Positions 36,842 to 44,262 of a stretch of DNA of 58,538 nucleotides are shown piece after piece (within the stretch, counting starts at the first letter, position 1; each line of letters opens with the position of its first letter). The DNA is from Algibacter sp. GTDB lineage: Bacteria; Bacteroidota; Bacteroidia; Flavobacteriales; Flavobacteriaceae. The position numbers were made by a program, and so were the translations under genes. The stretch spans positions 1-58,538 of the forward strand of contig NZ_JAQWOO010000074.1 in the NCBI RefSeq assembly GCF_029245835.1, in the 5' to 3' direction. The notes under the pieces are model-generated. The model was not told the origin of the DNA. It saw nothing but the letters and a program-made list of their open reading frames with translations, and made no database searches.

Positions 36842-37300
36842 TTATTTCTTTTTAATATTGGTTTCATAAATGTCTATCCATGCCTTCACAGATAACTGTG
36901 TACATAATTCTGCAATTAAGTCATACGGGATGTCTTCAATGTTTTTAAATCGGATACAACTTTTTCCCATATCTAATTTTCGCTTACTGTGTTTTGGGAA
37001 TTCAGATACAAACCAATCATGAATTTTTGGTACGGCATAAATCCCACTATGATAAAGATTAATTGAACTTTTTTGAGAAGCAAAACTCATAAAAGGTAAT
37101 GGTTCTTTTGGTGAGCAATGATAGCCGTCTGGATATATGGAATGTGGCACGTAATACCCAATCATACCATATTGAATACCTTCTTGAAACTCTTTTGGTA
37201 AATTTTCATTGATGATAGTACGTAGTTTTTTTAAAACCGGCTGACGCTCTTCTGGAACTTGACTAATATAGTCTTCTGGCGAGCTCGCTTTATATTGCAT
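36842..37300 (-). CDS. DUF1801 family protein
   Basis: The 152-residue protein has DYISQVPEERQPVLKKLR at the N-terminus and GMIGYYVP followed by LPFMSFASQKSSINLYHSG, the DUF1801/YdhG-like core; GKSCIRFKNIEDIP is the C-terminal signature. Homologues include the frataxin-like iron chaperone Fra, but whether this one binds iron is unknown. It is the first gene of a short unit with a VOC gene and a VOC pseudogene. Confidence 0.78.
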   Translation of the reverse strand: MQYKASSPEDYISQVPEERQPVLKKLRTIINENLPKEFQEGIQYGMIGYYVPHSIYPDGYHCSPKEPLPFMSFASQKSSINLYHSGIYAVPKIHDWFVSEFPKHSKRKLDMGKSCIRFKNIEDIPYDLIAELCTQLSVKAWIDIYETNIKKK

Positions 37301-37438
37301 AAGAAGTTGGTTTTGAAAAGACTAAAGTTAATAAAATAAATCCATGCTAGTATAAGTGATTTTGAAATCATTAAAAATAGTACTGAAAACTAATGGAATT
37401 AAACGTTTTAATACTCCCTTATTTTATGGGGACTTTAA

Positions 37439-38374
37439 CTAAAAAAACTTTGCTATAATTTTATCGACTATGGTTTGGGCTAGTTTTTCTTTACTCTCAA
37501 TAGTCCAACCCGCTACATGAGGCGATAATAAAACATTTTCTGAATCTATTAAATATTGGAAAGCTTCTGGCAATTCTGACGAAAAAAGTGTTTCAAAAGA
37601 TGCTTTTTCATATTCTAGAACATCTAATCCTGCGCCTAATATTTTTTCTGATTTTAATGCGGAAACTAAATCTGCTGTTACAACACTTTTTCCTCTTGCC
37701 GTATTAAAGAACCAAAACGATTTTTTAAATTGATTAATGAATTCTGAATTAATCATATTAAGCGTTAACGGTGTTTGTGGGGTGTGCAAACTCAATACAT
37801 CAACCTTTTCTTGGAATTCTTTTAGCGTGACTTGTTTTGCGTTTTTATCGCCAACATTTTCTTTTATATCATAACAAAGTACCTCAACATCGAAACCGCG
37901 AAGTTTTTTTGCAAAGGCTTTTCCCATATTGCCGTAGCCTATAAGACCAACTGTTCTCCCGTCTAGTTCGATACCTCGATTATCTTCTCTTAACCATTTT
38001 CCAGACCGAACCTCAGCATCTGCTTTGTTGAGTTTATTAAAAAGTGAGAGTAGCATACCCAAAGTATGTTCGCCAACAGCGTTTCTATTTCCTTCTGGTG
38101 CTGAAATTAAATATACCCCTTTTTGTTTGGCATAATCGCAATCTATATTTTCTAATCCCGCGCCAACACGAGCTATAAATTTTAGATTTTTTGCGGCATC
38201 CAGAAATTGTTTGTCTATGGAGAAACGACTTCTTAAAACGATGCCATCATAATTATGAATTTTTGCTTCAATGGCTTCTTTTGAGGACTTGTAATCTTCA
38301 TGATTTATGAAACCTAAATCGTTTAATTGACTGATTAGTAAGTTGTGATTGGTGTCGAGGTGGAGGATTTTCAT
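37439..38374 (-). CDS. D-2-hydroxyacid dehydrogenase (SerA-like)
   Basis: The 311-residue NAD-dependent enzyme has substrate-side motif FIARVGAGLENID, Rossmann motif VGLIGYGNMGKAFAKKL, NTARGKSVV with the conserved Arg, and LLSPHVAGWTIES with the catalytic His. Size and motifs fit phosphoglycerate dehydrogenase-like proteins lacking the C-terminal ACT domain. The exact substrate (3-phosphoglycerate or glyoxylate/hydroxypyruvate) is not fixed by sequence. It is monocistronic; a repeat follows upstream in the 270-bp gap. Confidence 0.85.
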   Translation of the reverse strand: MKILHLDTNHNLLISQLNDLGFINHEDYKSSKEAIEAKIHNYDGIVLRSRFSIDKQFLDAAKNLKFIARVGAGLENIDCDYAKQKGVYLISAPEGNRNAVGEHTLGMLLSLFNKLNKADAEVRSGKWLREDNRGIELDGRTVGLIGYGNMGKAFAKKLRGFDVEVLCYDIKENVGDKNAKQVTLKEFQEKVDVLSLHTPQTPLTLNMINSEFINQFKKSFWFFNTARGKSVVTADLVSALKSEKILGAGLDVLEYEKASFETLFSSELPEAFQYLIDSENVLLSPHVAGWTIESKEKLAQTIVDKIIAKFF

Positions 38375-38543
38375 GTTGTAAAATTACGGAGTTTTGATTT
38401 GAAAAGAAAGGGAGATTTATATTATACTGATTCCTTAGAATTGTAACGCAGAGATTTTTAACCCTTCCGTCTTTAATCCCGAAAATATCGGAATGAAATC
38501 CACCTTACCTTAAAACAAGGTAAGGAGTTGTTTCGTAGGTTGC

Positions 38544-38593
38544 TTGCGTTAGGGACTTGTAACGGAAAGCCCGACCATTGTGGTAACGCCCAA
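38544..38593 (-). repeat. GGGCGTTACC-family dispersed repeat, copy 4 (short)
   Basis: The minus strand begins TTGGGCGTTACCACAATGG, continues TCGGGCTTTCCG, and ends TCCCTAACGCAA. Compared with other copies the middle is deleted. A separate palindrome (CCTTACCTTAAAACAAGGTAAGG-like) lies just to its left, about 38503-38526. Confidence 0.6.
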
Positions 38594-38647
38594 CTTCTCG
38601 ATACAATTTTGATAAAAAAAATCAAAATCACTCGAAATGACAATTAT

Positions 38648-39196
38648 TTAAGCTTCCGGGTTTTTGTCTCTAAAATTTTTATAAACTTTGAAACCTAACA
38701 TGATAAGCACGCCTAAAACGACAATACCAATGATGCCCCAAACCCAATTGATGGCACTTTGCAGAATAACTAGAAAAACGACTGCGAATAGTATGAATGT
38801 GGCACCCTCGTTCCAGATACGCATGTAACTTGATGTTTTTTTTACGACACCGTTTTGTAATTGATTAAAATATTGATGCGTTTTTAGGTGATAAATGAAG
38901 AGCAGCAATACGAATGCTAGTTTTACATGCATCCAAGGTTGTTGGAGCCAATACGGTTGTAATATGAGTAACCATACGGCGAATAGTGTTGCTAAAATGG
39001 CTGATGGCCATGTGATGATGTACCACAGGCGTTTTGCCATAAGTTTGAGCTGTTTGCCAAGGATTTCTTTGTCTGGTGATGGTTTATAAAAGGCTTCTAT
39101 TTGATATACAAAAAGTCTTGGGATATAAAACAAACCGGCAAACCAAGTGATTACAAAAATAAGATGAAAGGCTTTTATGTATTGGTAATATTCCAT
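38648..39196 (-). CDS. hemJ: Protoporphyrinogen IX oxidase, HemJ/CopD family
   Basis: The 182-residue protein has four to five membrane helices. It carries the HemJ signature IKAFHLIFVITWFAGLFYIP with the essential His, and WMHVKLAFVLLLFIYH with further conserved His. HemJ oxidises protoporphyrinogen IX to protoporphyrin IX, the penultimate heme step, in bacteria lacking HemG/HemY. It is third in hemH-MATE-hemJ with a 3-bp gap, which supports the role. Confidence 0.85.
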   Translation of the reverse strand: MEYYQYIKAFHLIFVITWFAGLFYIPRLFVYQIEAFYKPSPDKEILGKQLKLMAKRLWYIITWPSAILATLFAVWLLILQPYWLQQPWMHVKLAFVLLLFIYHLKTHQYFNQLQNGVVKKTSSYMRIWNEGATFILFAVVFLVILQSAINWVWGIIGIVVLGVLIMLGFKVYKNFRDKNPEA

Positions 39197-39199
39197 AGT

Positions 39200-40570
39200 T
39201 TAAGTAATATGAGTTGCAAATTTACTTTCTGGCTTTAAGTTCTGAATAATTTCTCTATTTAGAAAATATGCTGTTACAATTGTTGCTAATATATCTGAAA
39301 TAGGGAATGCTATCCAGACGCCTAATTCGCCATAAAATATTGGTAAAATAAAAATTAGTGGAATAAAGAAAAACCCTTGTCTTGTTAGTGTTAATATCAG
39401 GGCTTGTTTTGCTTTACCAATGGCCTGAAAATATGCTGCACCTATAAGCTGTAAGGCAATTATTGGGGTAGCAGCAAATACCCATCGCATGGCTGGAGGT
39501 GTTTGTGAAATTACTTTTGGGTTATCGGTAAAAAGCCTTGTTATCGCCTCAGGGAAAACCATTAATAAAATAAAAACTATGGTTGCTAAACCTGCTGCAT
39601 ATTTAATGGCTGTATAAATACTTTCTCTAACTCTTGCATATTTGAGAGCGCCATAATTAAATCCTGCAATGGGTAAGAACCCTTGCGTTATTCCATAAAC
39701 GGGAAACAATGCGAACATAAGCATACGTCCAACAATAGCATAAGCTGTTACTGATGTTTCGCCACCTAAATTGAATAAAATATTATTCATAAATAAATAG
39801 GTTATACTAACTACAGCTTGTCTTGCAAGTGTAACAAAACCTAATGACCCTATCTCTAAAACAATAGGTTTATTAAGGCCAAAATGGTGTTTCTTTATTT
39901 TTAGTTCGGAGTTTTTGGATAAGAAAAACCAAAATATGAATGCAAAACAAAATACATAAGCCAATGTCGTTGCCCATGCGGCACCTGCCATTCCTAAATC
40001 TAAAACATTAATAAAAATATAGTCTAAAACGAGATTACCTACCGATGGAATCATCATAGCATACATGGCAAACTTTGGTTTTCCTTCTGCCCGAATCACC
40101 GTATTTCCCATCATGGAAAGTGCTAAAAAGGGCACACCATAAAGCACGATAATGTAATAGATTTTAGCGGGTTCTAAAATATTTCCCTTTCCTCCGAAAG
40201 CGGGAACAATAGCATCAACAAACCATAACCCTAAAATAACCATAGAGACTGTTAACACTAGAGTTAGTGTAATTTGGTTACCAAAGGTTTTTAGTGCTTT
40301 TTCAATAGTATTTGCGCCTAAAGCTCTCGATATTATTGAAGAACCACCAACACCTATAGACATGCCCAAAGCCGCTATAAAAAACGATACGGGCAAAACT
40401 ACATTAATGGCGGCAATAGCTGTAGATCCTATCCATTGTCCTACAAAAATAGTGTCTATCAATATATTTAGAGACATTACTAAAATACCTATTGATGCGG
40501 GAATTGCTTGCTTAACTAGGAGTTTATTTATGGGAAGTGTGCCTAAATCTTGTGATGCTATTTTAGCCAT
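39200..40570 (-). CDS. MATE family efflux transporter
   Basis: The 456-residue protein has 12 predicted helices and the DinF/NorM-like MATE fold: LNILIDTIFVGQWIG, GGSSIISRALG, FVTLARQAVVSITYLFMNN. MATE pumps use H+ or Na+ gradients to export cationic or aromatic compounds. Its start overlaps the hemH stop by one base and hemJ follows 3 bp downstream, so it is co-translated with the last heme steps; a porphyrin or heme precursor exporter role is attractive but unproven. Confidence 0.85.
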   Translation of the reverse strand: MAKIASQDLGTLPINKLLVKQAIPASIGILVMSLNILIDTIFVGQWIGSTAIAAINVVLPVSFFIAALGMSIGVGGSSIISRALGANTIEKALKTFGNQITLTLVLTVSMVILGLWFVDAIVPAFGGKGNILEPAKIYYIIVLYGVPFLALSMMGNTVIRAEGKPKFAMYAMMIPSVGNLVLDYIFINVLDLGMAGAAWATTLAYVFCFAFIFWFFLSKNSELKIKKHHFGLNKPIVLEIGSLGFVTLARQAVVSITYLFMNNILFNLGGETSVTAYAIVGRMLMFALFPVYGITQGFLPIAGFNYGALKYARVRESIYTAIKYAAGLATIVFILLMVFPEAITRLFTDNPKVISQTPPAMRWVFAATPIIALQLIGAAYFQAIGKAKQALILTLTRQGFFFIPLIFILPIFYGELGVWIAFPISDILATIVTAYFLNREIIQNLKPESKFATHIT

Positions 40571-41610
40571 TAAACGGTTAATGGATTTTTAACAGGAGAC
40601 CATTCCACAGCGATATTAGCAACAACTTGAGCAAAATCTTCACGATCGTTTAAGCATGGAATCACCGTAAATTCTTTTCCGCCAACTTCATGGAAAATCT
40701 CTTCGCCTTCCATTGCAATCTCTTCTAAAGTTTCTAAACAATCACTTACAAATGCTGGTGTAACAATAGCCATTTTTTTGACTCCCGCTTTACCCATACG
40801 TTCTATAGTACGATCTGTATAAGGTTGCAACCATGGATCAAAACCCAGTCTAGATTGAAACGACGTGGAGTATGTACCATTTTTTAAACCTAATGTTTTA
40901 GCGACATTAACCGTGGTAATTTCACATTGGTGTCGGTAACAAAACTCGTGTTGTTCGCTTCCTTTTTTAAAGCAACATTTTCCATCCATTTTACAATTAC
41001 CATTAGTCACATCACTTTTACGAATATGGCGTTCTGGAACACCATGATAACTAAAAAGTATATGCTCATAGTCTAAACCATCAAGGGTTTCTGCTATACT
41101 TTTAGAAAGTGCATTTATATAATCTTCTCGCTGATAAAAGGCTGGAGTTCGTGTTATTTTTAAATTCGGAAAATATTCGGCAACCAATTCGTCTACTTTA
41201 ACATCAATTGTTTCGGTAGTTGCCATTGCAAATTGCGGGTATAGTGGAATGGTTTTTATTTCTGTACAACCTTTATCTACTAATTCTTGAAGCCCCTTTT
41301 TAATGGTCATACTTCCATATCGCATGGCTAGTGCTACAGGCATTTCTAGTTTTTCTTGTACTTTGTCTTGAAGCTTTTCAGATAATACTATAAGTGGAGA
41401 CCCCTCTTTCCACCATATTTTTTTGTAGGCTGCGGCAGATTGTTTTGGTCTTGTATTTAATATAATACCTTTAACTAAAAGCGTTCTGGCCCAAAGTGGC
41501 ACGTCTATAACGCGCTCGTCCATTAAAAACTCTCCTAAATATTTTTTGACATCTTTTGGTTCTGGGCTATCTGGTGAACCAAGATTTACTAATAAGATTC
41601 CTTTTTTCAT
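40570..41610 (-). CDS. hemH: Ferrochelatase
   Basis: The 346-residue protein inserts Fe2+ into protoporphyrin IX. The start is set at 41610 (MKKGILLVNLGSP), not the upstream ATG at 41637, because a TATTTTTG promoter box lies at 41615-41622. Active-site motifs are SYHGVPERHI (metal His), TSFQSRLGFDPWLQPYTD, and TPAFVSDCLETLEEI. A Cys-rich insertion after SDVTNG (NCKMDGKCC, then FCYRHQC) could bind a cluster. It is first in hemH-MATE-hemJ. Confidence 0.93.
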   Translation of the reverse strand: MKKGILLVNLGSPDSPEPKDVKKYLGEFLMDERVIDVPLWARTLLVKGIILNTRPKQSAAAYKKIWWKEGSPLIVLSEKLQDKVQEKLEMPVALAMRYGSMTIKKGLQELVDKGCTEIKTIPLYPQFAMATTETIDVKVDELVAEYFPNLKITRTPAFYQREDYINALSKSIAETLDGLDYEHILFSYHGVPERHIRKSDVTNGNCKMDGKCCFKKGSEQHEFCYRHQCEITTVNVAKTLGLKNGTYSTSFQSRLGFDPWLQPYTDRTIERMGKAGVKKMAIVTPAFVSDCLETLEEIAMEGEEIFHEVGGKEFTVIPCLNDREDFAQVVANIAVEWSPVKNPLTV

Positions 41611-41614
41611 AATG

Positions 41615-41622
41615 CAAAAATA
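41615..41622 (-). promoter_or_regulatory. -7 promoter box of hemH
   Basis: Minus strand TATTTTTG, exact TAnnTTTG, only 4 bp before the ATG at 41610. The message would be nearly leaderless. The -33 region is not clear. Confidence 0.4.
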
Positions 41623-41672
41623 CGATAGAAATTTCAATCATAAAATCTAGTGAGAAATAATTACGAAACGGG

Positions 41673-41843
41673 TTACTTTGAAGACTCTTTCTCTTCAGCT
41701 CTTTGCTGATGATATAACTTAGGTCGCTCCTCAGTATAATCACAATCTTGAAAAATACCGCAAGACACATTAGTACGCGCTAACGATTTGCTAACAGTCA
41801 TGTTTTTTGATAGAGCTTCTATTTCCGGAGTTAGGTATTTCAT
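41673..41843 (-). CDS. Small hypothetical protein with two cysteines
   Basis: A 56-codon frame (MKYLTPEIEALSKNMTVSKS start, TAA at 41673) lies between hemH and the AraC gene, same strand. Two Cys lie six residues apart (SCGIFQDC) in a charged, Glu/Lys-rich chain. Codon use looks coding-like. It could bind a metal or act as a small partner in heme supply, but no family is recognised. An overlapping frame at 41567-41770 on the same strand is rejected. Confidence 0.45.
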   Translation of the reverse strand: MKYLTPEIEALSKNMTVSKSLARTNVSCGIFQDCDYTEERPKLYHQQRAEEKESSK

Positions 41844-41907
41844 AATTTAACGGAGGTTTCTTTATAAATTAGTCTAAGCGACATCTCATAGCTTACATTT
41901 TCAAATG

Positions 41908-42807
41908 TTAACCCAAAGACATCACATATTTCTTAGGTGTTGTGCCATATTTCTTTTTAAAAGCAGCAATAAAATGACTAGATGTACTGTATCCAATCTT
42001 ATGCCCTACTTCATTTACATTATCATTCCCAGCTTCTAAAAGTTTTCTAGCCACTTCCATTTTGTAATCAAATAAAAAACTAAACACAGAATCGCCATAA
42101 ATTTGTTTAAAACCTTCTTTTAATTTTTTTAGGCTCAATCCTATTTCATCTGCTAATTCCTGTAAACTTGGTGGTTCTGCCATACGACCTATTATAATAT
42201 CTTTTGCCTTTCTAATTTTTATCACATTAGTTTCGTCAACTAAAAATGGGCATTGCTCAATATCAGCATCTTCACTTCTGTTAAAATACAAACTTAACAA
42301 CTCGTAAGCCTTTCCTTTAAAATATAGAGGTTTTATAGATTGGTTTAGATTATAATTAATTAACTGATTTAATACAATGGCCATTGAGGGCGATATAACA
42401 CCATCTTTGTAATACTTTTTATCTTTATTATCTTCACTTAAAAATGTTATATAATCTGCTTCATGAGAAAAAAAACCATGAAATTTTTTAATAGATATTA
42501 AAACAGATACGATCCAAGAATGTGGATTGATCTCTAAATTTATTGGCAGATCGCGTTGTGGGTTATATAATAATAATGAATTCTCTTCAAGAATATTTAA
42601 TCGATATCTACCTTCATTAAAAACAAATTGACTTGACCCTTTGATACAAAAATGAAATTGAATATAATCGCTATCTATTTCTTTTGCAATTGATTGCACA
42701 AGGTTATCTTCATTCTTATGCGCCAATACAAAAACACCATCATCCACTTTTGTTTCTTCAAAAGAACTTTTAGCGATACTTTTATTAGTATTTAATTCTT
42801 GATTCAT
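41908..42807 (-). CDS. AraC-family transcriptional regulator
   Basis: The 299-residue regulator has an N-terminal sensor part (about 1-180) and a C-terminal AraC DNA-binding domain with two helix-turn-helix motifs: SLQELADEIGLSLKKLKEGF and NEVGHKIGYSTSSHFIAAFK, then KKYGTTPKKYV. The layout resembles PchR/YbtA-type regulators of siderophore and iron genes. It is divergent from hemA, with 189 bp between, and a Crp/Fnr-like palindrome overlaps its promoter. It is a good candidate regulator of heme synthesis. Confidence 0.85.
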   Translation of the reverse strand: MNQELNTNKSIAKSSFEETKVDDGVFVLAHKNEDNLVQSIAKEIDSDYIQFHFCIKGSSQFVFNEGRYRLNILEENSLLLYNPQRDLPINLEINPHSWIVSVLISIKKFHGFFSHEADYITFLSEDNKDKKYYKDGVISPSMAIVLNQLINYNLNQSIKPLYFKGKAYELLSLYFNRSEDADIEQCPFLVDETNVIKIRKAKDIIIGRMAEPPSLQELADEIGLSLKKLKEGFKQIYGDSVFSFLFDYKMEVARKLLEAGNDNVNEVGHKIGYSTSSHFIAAFKKKYGTTPKKYVMSLG

Positions 42808-42864
42808 ATCTCTTTTATTTAGATTGGTTCTAAATTAAATGTTTAAAACCTGCGTAATTCAGTA

Positions 42865-42872
42865 CAAAAATA
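42865..42872 (-). promoter_or_regulatory. -7 promoter box of the AraC regulator gene
   Basis: Minus strand TATTTTTG, exact TAnnTTTG, 58 bp before the start codon; its upstream edge overlaps the palindrome at 42870-42889. Confidence 0.4.
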
Positions 42873-42889
42873 TGATATTTATCATGTAT
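42870..42889. promoter_or_regulatory. Candidate Crp/Fnr-type operator in the heme divergon
   Basis: ATATGAT-ATTT-ATCATGTAT contains the same ATGAT-N4-ATCAT core and GTA flank as the palindrome at 12221-12244. It sits directly upstream of and slightly overlapping the araC -7 box, centre about 20 bp before the predicted start, which favours repression of the regulator. It is about 100 bp from hemA's likely start. Confidence 0.55.
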
Positions 42890-42966
42890 TACGAAAAAAC
42901 GATGTTAAAAAACCAAAAACGACACTAAAAGTTCTTTGAGCGTTACTTTTTAACAAACCATCCATA

Positions 42967-42974
42967 TATTTTTG
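42967..42974 (+). promoter_or_regulatory. -7 promoter box of the hemA operon
   Basis: TATTTTTG, exact TAnnTTTG, 22 bp before the hemA ATG. No TTTG at normal -33 spacing; the closest (42935-42938) is 28 bp away. Confidence 0.4.
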
Positions 42975-42996
42975 CTACACATTTTCAGGTATAAGT

Positions 42997-44262
42997 ATGC
43001 AAAAGTATAATATTAGTAAAAGTAGTTCCTTTTACGCCATTGGTTTAAGTTATAAAAAAGCCGATGCAGATATAAGAGGGCGTTTTAGTTTGGATGAAGA
43101 ATCTAGGCTAGCATTGCTAAATCAAGCTAAAGAAAATGAAATAGAAAGCTTATTAATTACTTCTACCTGCAACAGAACCGAAATATACGGTTTTGCACAA
43201 CACCCTTTTCAACTCATTCAATTACTTTGTGAAAACACTAGAGGCACAGTAGAAGAATTTCAAAAAGTGGCTTACGTTTTTAAAAACAAAGATGCCATAT
43301 CTCATATGTTTCGTGTGGGTTCTGGTTTAGACAGCCAAATTCTTGGTGATTTTGAAATTATAAGCCAATTAAAAACAAGTGCTAAATTATCTCGAAAACA
43401 CGGTTTACTGAATCATTTTACTGAGCGTTTAGTAAATGCTGTTATTCAAGCAAGTAAACGTATTAAAACGGAAACTGAAATTTCCTCAGGTGCTACCTCG
43501 GTATCCTTTGCGTCTGTGCAGTATATTTTTAATTCTGTAGAAAATGTTTCAAATAAGAATATTTTACTCTTCGGAACGGGGAAAATAGGAAGAAATACTT
43601 GTGAAAATTTAGTAAAACATACCAAAAACGAACATATTACACTTATTAACAGAACAAAAGATAAAGCAGAAAAAATTGCTGGAAAGTTCAATTTATTGGT
43701 AAAAGATTATGCCAATTTACAAGAAGAAATCACGGAGTCTGATATATTAATAGTAGCAACGGGTGCACAACGCCCAACTATAGATAAACATATCATTCAG
43801 ACTGATAAACCACTTTTAATTTTAGACTTATCCATACCTAAAAATGTGGATGCCAATGTTGAGGAATTAGATAATGTATCCTTAGTTCATCTAGACTATT
43901 TATCTAAAATTACAGATCAAACTTTAGAGGCTCGTAAAGCTCATATTCCTTCCGCGGAAGCGATTATAGAAGACGTAAAAGCAGAATTTAATAGTTGGTT
44001 AGAAACCAGAAAGTTTGCCCCAACAATTAAAGCTTTAAAACATAAATTAGCTGATTTTGCAACTGCAGAATTAGATACACAACGTAAAAAAAATGCTGAT
44101 TTTAACGAAGCGCAAGCAACATTAATTAGCAACAATATCATTCAAAAAATCACTAATCATTTTGCGCATCATTTAAAAGATGATGCCGTTTCTACAGATG
44201 ATAGTCTGGAACTTATTAAAAAAGTATTTCAGTTAGAAGAACCTCAAAAAACAAATGTCTAA
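42997..44262 (+). CDS. hemA: Glutamyl-tRNA reductase
   Basis: The 421-residue NADPH enzyme reduces glutamyl-tRNA to glutamate-1-semialdehyde, the first committed step of C5 heme synthesis. The catalytic Cys58 is in STCNRTEIYG. SHMFRVGSGLDSQILGD binds the substrate, LLFGTGKIGRNTCENL is the NADPH site, and a C-terminal dimerisation helix follows. It overlaps hemCD by 8 bp. It is the first gene of the plus-strand heme operon. Confidence 0.95.
   Translation: MQKYNISKSSSFYAIGLSYKKADADIRGRFSLDEESRLALLNQAKENEIESLLITSTCNRTEIYGFAQHPFQLIQLLCENTRGTVEEFQKVAYVFKNKDAISHMFRVGSGLDSQILGDFEIISQLKTSAKLSRKHGLLNHFTERLVNAVIQASKRIKTETEISSGATSVSFASVQYIFNSVENVSNKNILLFGTGKIGRNTCENLVKHTKNEHITLINRTKDKAEKIAGKFNLLVKDYANLQEEITESDILIVATGAQRPTIDKHIIQTDKPLLILDLSIPKNVDANVEELDNVSLVHLDYLSKITDQTLEARKAHIPSAEAIIEDVKAEFNSWLETRKFAPTIKALKHKLADFATAELDTQRKKNADFNEAQATLISNNIIQKITNHFAHHLKDDAVSTDDSLELIKKVFQLEEPQKTNV

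Noticed and set aside
41567-41770. 67-codon minus-strand frame overlapping hemH start
   Set aside because: Overlaps the start of hemH and the better supported 56-codon frame at 41673-41843.
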